This document shows, piece by piece, positions 9,265 through 16,469 of a DNA stretch of 64,000 nt. The stretch comes from Roseateles amylovorans. GTDB taxonomy: Bacteria; Pseudomonadota; Gammaproteobacteria; Burkholderiales; Burkholderiaceae_C. The translations under genes and the position numbers were made by a program. Numbering within the stretch: the first letter of the stretch is position 1; the number at the start of each line of letters is the position of its first letter. The notes under the pieces were generated by a model. That model was not told where the DNA came from. It did no database searches and worked only from the letters and a program-made list of their open reading frames with translations. Location: assembly GCF_025398155.2 (NCBI RefSeq), contig NZ_CP104562.2, positions 4,836,001 to 4,900,000 on the forward strand. Direction: 5' to 3'.

Positions 9265-10869
9265 ATGAATGCGGATGCCGATTACCTGATCATCGGAGGC
9301 GGCTCCTCGGGTGCCGCACTCGCGAGCCGACTCAGCGAGTCGCCCGGCTGCCAGGTGCTGTTGCTCGAGGCCGGCGGACGCGGTGACGACTGGGTCGTTC
9401 AGACGCCGTTTGCCGGCGTGCTGCAGATCGCCACACGCCTGCACAACTGGGGCTTCGAGACCACGCCTCAGCCCGGCCTGAACGGACGACGTGGTTATCA
9501 GCCGCGCGGCCGGGTCCTCGGCGGGTCGTCGGCCATCAATGCGATGGTCTACACCCGCGGTCATCCCAGTGATTACGACGCCTGGGCCGCTGCCGGCAAT
9601 GCGGGCTGGTCTTATGACGAGGTTCTGCCCTATTTCATTCGCTCCGAAGCCAATGCCCGCCTGGGCGCGCCCTGGCATGGTCAGGACGGGCCGCTGCGGG
9701 TCGGCGACCTGCGCACCGACAGCCCGGTGCATGCCGCCTGGCGCGCCGCTGCGCGCGAGTCCGGACACGCCGAGCAGGACGACTTCAACGGCGCCTCGAT
9801 GGACGGCCTGGGCACCTATCAGGTCACCCAGTTCGAAGGCGAGCGCTGGAGCGTGGCACGCGGTTATCTGCATCCGCACCTGGGCCGGCGCCACAACCTG
9901 CAGGTGCAGACCGGCGTGCGGGCGCTGCGGCTGGTGTTCGAGGGTCGCCGCGCCGTCGGTGTCGAGGCGCTGCAGCACGGCCAGCGCCGCACCTGGCGCG
10001 CCGCCCGTGAAGTCATCGTCTCGGCGGGTGCGCTGCAATCTCCGCAACTGCTGATGCTGTCCGGCATCGGCGACGGGCAGGCGCTGCGGTCGCTCGGTCT
10101 GCCCGTGATGCAGCATCTGCCCGGGGTCGGCGCCCATCTGCATGACCATCCGGACTTCGTGTTCGGTTATGCCTCCGATCGCATCGACCTGGCCGGCTTT
10201 TCGATGCGCGGCGGTGTGCGACTGCTTCAGGAGATCGCCCGCTACCGCTCGACGCGCCGCGGCATGATCACCACCAACTTCGCCGAATGCGGCGGCTTTC
10301 TGCGCACCCGGTCCGGCCTCCCCGCACCGAATGTGCAGCTGCATCTGGTGGTGTCGATCGTCGAGGACCATGCGCGGCGCCTGCGTTGGGGTCACGGCTT
10401 GTCCTGCCATGTGTGCCTGCTGCGCCCACGCAGCCGCGGCCATTTGCGGCTGCAGAGCGCCGACCCGCTCGCAGCGCCGCTGATCGACCCGGCCTTCCTT
10501 CAAGACCCGGAGGATGTGCGTGAGCTGATCGAGGGCTACCGGCTGACCCGTGACCTGATGCGCGCGCCCAGCATGAAGGCGCTGTGGACACGCGAGCTGT
10601 GGAGCGCAGGCATCGACGAGGACGACCGCATCGAGGCCTTGCTGCGGCAGCGGGTGGACACGGTCTATCACCCGGTCGGCACCTGCCGGATGGGGCGCGA
10701 CGCTCAGGCGGTGGTGGAAGAGCGCCTGCGGGTGCGCGGCATCGAAGGGCTGCGGGTGGTGGATGCCTCGATCATGCCGGCGGTCGTGAGCGGCAATACC
10801 AACGCGCCGGCGGTCATGATTGCAGAGAAGGCGGCGGACATGATCCGGGTCGACAGCGGGCAGAGATAA
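9265..10869 (+). CDS. GMC-family FAD-dependent alcohol/choline dehydrogenase
   Basis: 534 residues, normal for the family. The N-terminal FAD-binding Rossmann motif is IIGGGSSGAALASRL, followed by LLLEAGGRG. GMC signature 1 is visible as RGRVLGGSSAINAMVYTRG and signature 2 as SAGALQSPQLLMLSGIG. The C-terminal catalytic His/Asn region is VYHPVGTCRMG and VVSGNTNAPAVMIAEKA. Such enzymes (BetA, AlkJ) oxidise primary alcohols to aldehydes, consistent with the aldehyde dehydrogenase directly upstream. The substrate is not determinable from sequence. The acyltransferase gene begins 7 bp downstream. Confidence 0.92.
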   Translation: MNADADYLIIGGGSSGAALASRLSESPGCQVLLLEAGGRGDDWVVQTPFAGVLQIATRLHNWGFETTPQPGLNGRRGYQPRGRVLGGSSAINAMVYTRGHPSDYDAWAAAGNAGWSYDEVLPYFIRSEANARLGAPWHGQDGPLRVGDLRTDSPVHAAWRAAARESGHAEQDDFNGASMDGLGTYQVTQFEGERWSVARGYLHPHLGRRHNLQVQTGVRALRLVFEGRRAVGVEALQHGQRRTWRAAREVIVSAGALQSPQLLMLSGIGDGQALRSLGLPVMQHLPGVGAHLHDHPDFVFGYASDRIDLAGFSMRGGVRLLQEIARYRSTRRGMITTNFAECGGFLRTRSGLPAPNVQLHLVVSIVEDHARRLRWGHGLSCHVCLLRPRSRGHLRLQSADPLAAPLIDPAFLQDPEDVRELIEGYRLTRDLMRAPSMKALWTRELWSAGIDEDDRIEALLRQRVDTVYHPVGTCRMGRDAQAVVEERLRVRGIEGLRVVDASIMPAVVSGNTNAPAVMIAEKAADMIRVDSGQR

Positions 10870-10876
10870 TCGCGCC

Positions 10877-11506
10877 ATGGTTCTTGCCGATCTCACCGGC
10901 CTCTTCCTGGCCTGGCTGGCGCGCCTGATCACTGGTGCGCAGGGGCACTGGAAAGGTTGCCCCCCCACCGCTGAACAGCGCATCTACTTTGCCAACCACC
11001 AGAGTCACTTCGACTGGGTGCTCATCTGGGCCTCTCTGCCCGGGGAGCTGCGGGTGCGCACCCGACCCATCGCCGCCCGCGACTACTGGACGGGCAGCAA
11101 GCTGCGCACCTGGCTCACCACCGCCGTCTTCAATGCGGTCTATGTCAGCCGCACCCGCAGCACGCCGGATGAAGATCCGCTCGAGCCGTTGGTCGAGGCG
11201 CTGCAGGGCGGCGACTCCCTGGTGATCTTTCCCGAAGGCACCCGCTCCAACAAGGGCGCGCCGCAGGCCTTCAAGGCAGGACTCTTCCATTTGTCAGAGC
11301 AATTCCCCGATGTGGAGCTGATCCCCACCTGGATCGACAACGTCCAGCGCGTCATGCCCAAGGGCGAGGTCGTGCCGGTGCCGATCCTGTGCACCGTCAC
11401 CTTCGGTGAGCCGATGCGGATCGAGCCAGGCGAGGACAAGCGCGCCTTTCTGGAACGCGCCCGCGCGGCCGTGATGGCGTTGCGTCCCGGAGGGTGGAAG
11501 GAATGA
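10877..11506 (+). CDS. PlsC-type 1-acylglycerol-3-phosphate O-acyltransferase
   Basis: 209 residues. Acyltransferase motif I is NHQSHFDWV (NHx4D, near residue 37), motif II is around AARDYWTGSKLRTW, and motif III is FPEGTRSNKG near residue 115. These enzymes acylate lysophosphatidate or related glycerolipids at the inner membrane. It is followed with a four-base overlap (ATGA, 11503-11506) by a CdsA-like gene, so the two form a phospholipid-synthesis pair. Substrate specificity is unknown. Confidence 0.9.
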   Translation: MVLADLTGLFLAWLARLITGAQGHWKGCPPTAEQRIYFANHQSHFDWVLIWASLPGELRVRTRPIAARDYWTGSKLRTWLTTAVFNAVYVSRTRSTPDEDPLEPLVEALQGGDSLVIFPEGTRSNKGAPQAFKAGLFHLSEQFPDVELIPTWIDNVQRVMPKGEVVPVPILCTVTFGEPMRIEPGEDKRAFLERARAAVMALRPGGWKE

Positions 11507-12489
11507 GGTGGCTCAAGACCTTGTCCACCAGCGAACAGGTCGCCTTCCTGTTCGTGGTGCTGTTCGGCATGCTGATCCTGGTGAGCATCGGTTCGGTGCT
11601 GTGGTCGCTGCGAGAGCGCCCGGAAGAGGAGCAGGAGGAATGGCAGGCCCGCTGGGCGCGCTTCCGGCATGAACTCAACATGGTGTGGGTGGGGGCCTGC
11701 CTGTTCTGGGCCGCCTGGGTGTCCGGACCGGTGGGCGCCACGCTGCTGTTCGGCGTGTTCTCCTTCCTGGCATTCCGCGAGTTCATCACCCTGCTGCACA
11801 CCCGGCGCGCCGACCATCGGGGCCTGATTCTGGCGTTCTTCGTCATCCTGCCGCTGCAGTACGTGTTGGTGGGCACCCGTCATTTCGACCTGTTCTCGGT
11901 GCTCATTCCGGTCTACGGCTTCCTGGCGATTCCGGTGGCCAGTGCGCTGGCGGATGATCCCGCGCGTTTCCTGGAGCGCAATGCGAAGATCCAGTGGGGC
12001 ATCATGGTGTGCGTCTATGGCCTGTCGCATGCGCCGGCGCTGCTGCTGCTGGACATCCCCAAGTACCAGGGTCGCGGCGCCTTTCTGTTGTTCTTCCTGG
12101 TGGCGGTGGTGGCGTGCGGCCAGATCGCCCAGGCGGTGGCCACCGGCAAGTTCCGCGCGAAGCCGGTGGCGCGACGCATCAGTCGCTCGTTCACCATGAA
12201 GGCCTGGTGGATCGGCGCGTTTGCCGCCGCGCTGGCGGGAGCGTTGCTGTACTGGATCACGCCGTTCAAGGTCGGTCAGGCGGCGGGCGCGGCCTTCATT
12301 GCCGCCGGCTGCGGCAGCTTCGGCACCTTCGTCATGCAGGCGCTCAAGCGGGATGCCGGCATCAACGCCTGGGGCAACCGCAGCGCCATCACCGGTGCGG
12401 TGGGCCTGCTGGACCGGATTGCGGTGATGTGCTTTGCGGCGCCGGTGTTCTTCCATTCGGTGCGCTGGTACTTCGGAGGATGGACCTGA
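11503..12489 (+). CDS. CdsA-like phosphatidate cytidylyltransferase homologue with degenerate signature
   Basis: 328 residues from the ATG at 11503 overlapping the plsC-type stop. There are about eight hydrophobic segments. The C-terminal region is recognisably CTP-transferase-1 family: MQALKRDAGINAWG, then ITGAVGLLDRIAVMCFAAPVFF. In canonical CdsA the signature reads KRxxxxKD ... HGGxxDRxD; here GLLDRIAV lacks the HGG and the final Asp. The PlsC plus CdsA-homologue pairing is common in proteobacteria. Whether it makes CDP-diacylglycerol or has another role is open, because a metal-binding Asp appears to be missing. ruvC starts 2 bp downstream. Confidence 0.75.
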   Translation: MRWLKTLSTSEQVAFLFVVLFGMLILVSIGSVLWSLRERPEEEQEEWQARWARFRHELNMVWVGACLFWAAWVSGPVGATLLFGVFSFLAFREFITLLHTRRADHRGLILAFFVILPLQYVLVGTRHFDLFSVLIPVYGFLAIPVASALADDPARFLERNAKIQWGIMVCVYGLSHAPALLLLDIPKYQGRGAFLLFFLVAVVACGQIAQAVATGKFRAKPVARRISRSFTMKAWWIGAFAAALAGALLYWITPFKVGQAAGAAFIAAGCGSFGTFVMQALKRDAGINAWGNRSAITGAVGLLDRIAVMCFAAPVFFHSVRWYFGGWT

Positions 12490-12491
12490 TC

Positions 12492-13040
12492 ATGCGAATC
12501 CTCGGCATCGATCCCGGGTTGCAGACCACCGGCTTTGGCGTCGTCGACGCGGAAGGCTCGAAGCTGGCGTATGTCGCCAGCGGCACGATCAAGACCAACG
12601 GCGTGCCCACCGGCGACCTGCCGGGCCGGATCAAGATCCTGTATGACGGCATTCGCGAAGTGGTGGCGCGCTACCAGCCGCATTGCGCGGCGGTGGAGAT
12701 CATCTTCGTGAATGTGAATCCGCAGTCGACCCTGCTGTTGGGACAGGCGCGCGGCGCGGCGCTGACGGCGCTCGTGTCCTGCGACCTGGGCGTCTCGGAG
12801 TACACCGCCGTGCAGATGAAGAAGGCGATAGCCGGTCATGGCGGCGCGGCCAAGGCGCAGATCCAGGCGATGGTGCAGCGGCTGCTGGGCCTGCCGGGCG
12901 AGCCTGGCAAGGACGCTGCGGATGCGCTGGGCATCGCGATCATGCATGCGCATGCGCGCGTCTCGTTCGAGGCCATGAGCCGCAGCACGACGCTGCAACG
13001 CAAGCAGCACGCGCAATTCAAGGGCGGAAGGACATACTAG
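12492..13040 (+). CDS. ruvC: Holliday junction resolvase RuvC
   Basis: 182 residues from the ATG at 12492. RNase H-fold endonuclease that cuts Holliday junctions as a dimer with RuvAB. Acidic catalytic residues are visible as D7 in ILGIDPGLQTTGFGVV, Glu in AAVEIIFVN and Asp in DAADALGIAI. The QARGAAL and KKAIAGHGGAAKAQI blocks are conserved. It follows the CdsA-like gene by 2 bp and is therefore probably expressed from the upstream oxidoreductase/lipid operon. ruvA and ruvB are not in the window. Its TAG stop is immediately followed by a repeat element. Confidence 0.95.
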   Translation: MRILGIDPGLQTTGFGVVDAEGSKLAYVASGTIKTNGVPTGDLPGRIKILYDGIREVVARYQPHCAAVEIIFVNVNPQSTLLLGQARGAALTALVSCDLGVSEYTAVQMKKAIAGHGGAAKAQIQAMVQRLLGLPGEPGKDAADALGIAIMHAHARVSFEAMSRSTTLQRKQHAQFKGGRTY

Positions 13041-13146
13041 GCCCCCCCCTACCGGCTGGCGCCGGCCCCCGAGGGGGCGAGCAGGAGCCCGGCAAAGCCG
13101 GATCTCCATGCTCCGCTTGAGGGGCGGCGACGCTGCGCTCGCCTTT
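13041..13146. repeat. Dispersed hairpin repeat, copy 1 (directly after ruvC)
   Basis: Starts at the base after the ruvC stop: a C-run, then CCCCC-GA-GGGGG, then a long imperfect stem-loop built from GAGCAGGAG, CCGGC-AAA-GCCGG and CTCC-A-TGCTC (about 13079-13113), then CGCTTGAGGGGCGGCGACGC. Nearly the same sequence recurs at 13169-13271 and 51493-51571. Each copy can fold as RNA; copy 1 could serve as the 3' end of the ruvC transcript. Confidence 0.85.
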
Positions 13147-13168
13147 TCGCTGAGCGGTGGTTAGTTAG

Positions 13169-13271
13169 TCCCCAACCGGCTGCCGCCGGCCCCCAGGAGG
13201 ACGAGCAGGAGCCCGGCAAAGCCGGATCTCCGTGCTCCGCTTGAGAGGCGGCGACGCTGCGCTCGGCTTTG
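13169..13271. repeat. Dispersed hairpin repeat, copy 2
   Basis: Same orientation as copy 1, 22 bp away. It shares the GGAGCCCGGCAAAGCCGGAT core, TGCTCCGCTTGAG and GGCGGCGACGCTGCGCTCG. In this copy the C/G-run arm is degenerate (CCCCC-A-GGAGGACG) but the inner stem is intact. Nothing gene-like is seen between 13272 and 13349. Confidence 0.85.
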
Positions 13272-13349
13272 CTGTTCGTGGATTCTCGGCTTGCGCCGGT
13301 TGTCATGGAGCGAGGAATGAACTTGCAGCCCGCCGCTCCAGCCCTGACC

Positions 13350-13694
13350 TCAGACCGATGCGCCGGGCGTATCCACGCCGCCGACATAACGGTTCGGGCC
13401 ACTGGGCTGCACCAGCCAGTACAGCAGAATCAGTCCGCCGATGAGCGGAATCAGACTGATCAGCTGCCACCAGCCGCTGCGGTCGATGTCATGCAGACGA
13501 CGTGCCGCCACCGCGAATGAAGGCAGCAAGATCGCCACCCACAGCACCGCGGCCAGCTTGTCGGAGATCAGGCTGGTCACCATCGCCGCCAGAATGATGA
13601 ACAAGGTGAACCACCAGTACTCCGAGCGGCTGGCCACCCCAGTGAAGTCGGCGTATTTGCTGAAGCAGGTCTTGACGGCGTCGGTGAAGTTCAT
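13350..13694 (-). CDS. DUF805 family inner-membrane protein
   Basis: 114 residues from the ATG at 13694. Typical DUF805 layout: MNFTDAVKTCFSKYADFTG with the aromatic-rich RSEYWWFTLF entering the first membrane helix, a second hydrophobic segment, the conserved RRLHDIDRSGWWQL loop, then a final helix and a PSGPNRYG-like tail (PSGPNRYVG). Function unknown; relatives include YhaH/YhaI. Monocistronic by appearance. A terminator-like hairpin lies upstream of its start on the same strand at 13777-13806. Confidence 0.92.
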   Translation of the reverse strand: MNFTDAVKTCFSKYADFTGVASRSEYWWFTLFIILAAMVTSLISDKLAAVLWVAILLPSFAVAARRLHDIDRSGWWQLISLIPLIGGLILLYWLVQPSGPNRYVGGVDTPGASV

Positions 13695-13776
13695 GGTTCC
13701 CTCTTTCCTCGTGTCCGGATCTTCGGATCCAGTGGTTGCTATTGGAATCCGCACGATCCTACCCACCCACCATCAC

Positions 13777-13806
13777 AAAAACGATCCCCCCGAGGGGCGG
13801 GGATCG
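13777..13806 (-). terminator. Terminator-like hairpin on the minus strand, upstream of the DUF805 gene
   Basis: Minus-strand stem CGATCCCC (13799-13806) / GGGGATCG (13782-13789), 9-nt loop, followed by TTTTT (13777-13781). No minus-strand gene ends nearby, so it could insulate against antisense transcription or act as an attenuator in the DUF805 leader. Confidence 0.65.
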
Positions 13807-13927
13807 GGAAACTCCCGAGCCATCAAGGACAAATCCGCGCGAATCCGCCGATGCAGACACAATGGCCCCCGGCCCTGGCCTCCCCCCAGCGCCCGCGTCG
13901 TTGCAATCACCCCCAAGGAGACTCTGC

Positions 13928-14299
13928 ATGAAGACATCGCTGCGACTCATCGCCGCCACCTCCCTCCTGGCCGCCGCCAGCCTGGCCTGCGCACAGCAGG
14001 CCCCCGCCATGGCCAAGGACGGCGCCCTCGTGGGCCCCAACGAGATGACGCTCTACACCTTCGACAAGGACACCGCCGGCAAGAGCGCCTGCAACGGCCC
14101 CTGCGCCAAGAACTGGCCCCCACTCGTCGCCAAGGCCGACGACAAGCCCGCCGGCGAATGGACCCTGATCACCCGCGATGACGGCGCCAAGCAGTGGGCC
14201 TACAAAGGCAAGCCGCTCTACTTCTGGGTCAAGGACACCAAACCCGGTGACCGCACCGGCGATGGCGTCAATCAGGTCTGGCACACCGCCAAGCCCTGA
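13928..14299 (+). CDS. Secreted COG4315-type small protein (predicted lipoprotein-like repeat)
   Basis: 123 residues from the ATG at 13928, preceded by AAGGAG about 6 bases upstream. Signal peptide MKTSLRLIAATSLLAAASLACAQQ; the cysteine is followed by AQQ, so either type I cleavage after ACA or lipoprotein processing is possible. Two copies of the family motif are visible: MTLYTFDKDTAGKSACNGPCAKNWPPL and PLYFWVKDTKPGDRTGDG. Such proteins are small periplasmic or envelope proteins of unknown function found across proteobacteria. Confidence 0.88.
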   Translation: MKTSLRLIAATSLLAAASLACAQQAPAMAKDGALVGPNEMTLYTFDKDTAGKSACNGPCAKNWPPLVAKADDKPAGEWTLITRDDGAKQWAYKGKPLYFWVKDTKPGDRTGDGVNQVWHTAKP

Positions 14300-14717
14300 T
14301 CCGCGTCCACCGTCCGGCCCGCACCCCTCAGGCCAGCGCCACATCTCGTCGGCTTGATCGCCATCCTGCTGAGCGTCGCACGAGGGGATCGCGCCGGAAC
14401 GCGCTGGCATAGGCCCATGAGTCCGCCGGCCGCAGGATCGATGCCCCCGTGAAACCGCCTCGCCAGACGCTCAACCTGTCTCAAGGCTGAGCGTCTGCGG
14501 CGCCGATCCAAGTTCCCTCGCCCGGCTCAGCCCCAGCACGTGGACCGCACACGCCATAAGCGGGCCATGAGCGGGCCATGAGCAGGCCTTGAGCAGGCCT
14601 TGAGCAGGCCTTGAGCGGACGGTGCGCGGACCGTCTGCCGCACCGCGCCGGAGGCACCGTCGAAGCCATCTCGGCTGCCGGCGGCACAATGCCGGCCACC
14701 CCTCCCCCAAGTCGCTC
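14300..14717. other. Intergenic region upstream of the ABC exporter operon
   Basis: 418 bp without a credible gene. Its main feature is the 11-bp tandem array described separately at 14555-14617. No clear sigma-70 promoter was found by eye. Confidence 0.5.
14555..14617. repeat. 11-bp tandem repeat array (about 5.5 units)
   Basis: Successive units CCATGAGCGGG, CCATGAGCAGG, CCTTGAGCAGG, CCTTGAGCAGG, CCTTGAGCGGA. The 11-bp spacing is about one helical turn, so identical faces repeat on the helix. It lies about 100 bp upstream of the exporter start. Confidence 0.8.
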
Positions 14718-16469
14718 ATGTCCCTCACCCGTTTGATCGCTGGCCACATCCGCGGCCATTGGCGTCCCTATGCCGCCAGTGCCTTGATGCTCAGCACCAT
14801 CGCCATCCTGACCGTGTGGATCCCCCGCCAGGTCGGCCATGTGGTCGATGCGTTGGTGGCCCACCGCATCGCCGGCTGGGACCTGCTGCGCGAGCTGGGC
14901 CTGCTGGTGCTCGCCGGTCTGGTGATCTATTTGCTGCGGGTGGGCTGGCGGCTGGCGCTGTACCGCACCGCCTATGAGCTGGGCCGGCAGCTGCGCACCC
15001 GGCTCTATGCGCAGTTGACCCGCCAGGGGCCGACGTTCTTCCATGCGCAGCGCACCGGCGATCTGATGGCGCTGGCGACCAATGATGTCGATGCGATCGA
15101 GATGGCCGCCGGCGAAGCCCTGCTCGCCGCCTTCGACGGATCGCTGACCTTGATGCTGGTGCTGGCCATGATGACCCTGGGCATCGACTGGCGACTGGGG
15201 CTGGCCGCACTGATCCCCTTCCCGCTCATGGCGTATGCGTTCTGGCGCATCTCCAACCATGTGCATGTGGCCTCCGCCGATTCACTGAAACGCTTCTCCT
15301 CGCTGAATCAGCAGGTGCAGGACAGTCTGGCCGGCGTGCGCACGGTGCGCGCCCTGGGGCTGGTCGGACGCAGCCGCGCCCAGTTCAGCGAGCTGGCGCA
15401 GGAGGCCGGCACCGCCACGTTCCAGGCGCAGCGCTGGGAAGCCATGTTCGAGCCGGCGGTGGGCCTGTCGCTGACCGCCGCCACCGTGATTGCGCTGGGC
15501 GTCGGCGCCTGGCTGGTCGGCACGAACGTGATCAGCATCGGCCAGTTGACCGCGTTCACCATGTACCTCGGGCAACTGATCTGGCCGATGTTCGCCGCCG
15601 GCTGGGTGCTGTCCCTGCTCGAACGCGGCCGCGCGGCCTGGTCCCGGCTCCATCCGGTCCTGGAGGCGCCCCCCGGGCTGGTGGACACCGGCACCCGCGA
15701 CGTCCCCGCCCAGGCCGACATCGCCTGGGACAGCATCGATTTCCACTACCCCGGCATGTCCCGTCCGGCCCTTCGCGACATTCAGCTGGCCCTGGCGCCG
15801 GGCCGCACGCTGGGCATCGTCGGCGCGACCGGCTCCGGCAAGTCCACTCTGCTGCGGCTGCTGTTGCGCCAGTACGAACCGAACGTCGGCACGGTGCGGG
15901 TGGGTGGCTTGGCCGCGCCGGAGATCCGGCTGGAGGCGCTGCGCCGGGCACTGGCCTGGGTGCCGCAGGAACCCTTCCTGTTCTCGGCCTCGGTGGCGGA
16001 GAACATCGCCCTGGCACGCCCCGAGGCCACCCGCGAGCAGATCATGGAGATGGCCGAACTGGCCGCCGTGCATGACGACATCGCCCAACTGCCGCAGGGC
16101 TATGACACCTTGGTCGGTGAGCGCGGCGTGACGCTGTCCGGCGGCCAGCGTCAGCGCGTGGCCATCGCTCGCGCCCTGTTGGCCGGCGCACCGGTGCTGC
16201 TGCTGGACGACGCCCTCTCCGCCGTCGACAGCGGCACCGAAACCCAGATCCTCGACCACTGGCGCGCGCTGCGGCTGCGACATCCGGAGCGCAGCCTGGT
16301 GGTGGTCAGCCATCGGCTGTCCGCCGTGATGGAGGCCGACGAAGTCGTGGTGCTGCGTGAAGGCCGCATCGTCGAACGCGGTCGCCATGAGGACCTGCTG
16401 GCCCTGGGCGGCTGGTATGCCAGCCAGTGGCGCTATCAACAATTGGAGGCCAGCCTTGACGCTGCCTGA
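14718..16469 (+). CDS. Heterodimeric ABC exporter subunit, MdlA-like
   Basis: 583 residues from the ATG at 14718. An N-terminal six-helix ABC_membrane domain (about 1-320) is followed by a nucleotide-binding domain. Walker A is GATGSGKST, the Q-loop is WVPQEPFLFS, the signature is LSGGQRQR and Walker B is VLLLDDALSAVD. Asp replaces the usual catalytic Glu after Walker B, as in E. coli MdlA, indicating one non-hydrolytic site in a heterodimer. The partner gene begins inside the 3' end of this one. Likely exports lipids, peptides or drugs; substrate unknown. Confidence 0.9.
   Translation: MSLTRLIAGHIRGHWRPYAASALMLSTIAILTVWIPRQVGHVVDALVAHRIAGWDLLRELGLLVLAGLVIYLLRVGWRLALYRTAYELGRQLRTRLYAQLTRQGPTFFHAQRTGDLMALATNDVDAIEMAAGEALLAAFDGSLTLMLVLAMMTLGIDWRLGLAALIPFPLMAYAFWRISNHVHVASADSLKRFSSLNQQVQDSLAGVRTVRALGLVGRSRAQFSELAQEAGTATFQAQRWEAMFEPAVGLSLTAATVIALGVGAWLVGTNVISIGQLTAFTMYLGQLIWPMFAAGWVLSLLERGRAAWSRLHPVLEAPPGLVDTGTRDVPAQADIAWDSIDFHYPGMSRPALRDIQLALAPGRTLGIVGATGSGKSTLLRLLLRQYEPNVGTVRVGGLAAPEIRLEALRRALAWVPQEPFLFSASVAENIALARPEATREQIMEMAELAAVHDDIAQLPQGYDTLVGERGVTLSGGQRQRVAIARALLAGAPVLLLDDALSAVDSGTETQILDHWRALRLRHPERSLVVVSHRLSAVMEADEVVVLREGRIVERGRHEDLLALGGWYASQWRYQQLEASLDAA

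Noticed and set aside
13041..13271. Insertion sequence after ruvC
   Set aside because: No transposase frame or terminal inverted repeats; the copies are about 100 bp and better described as small hairpin repeats.
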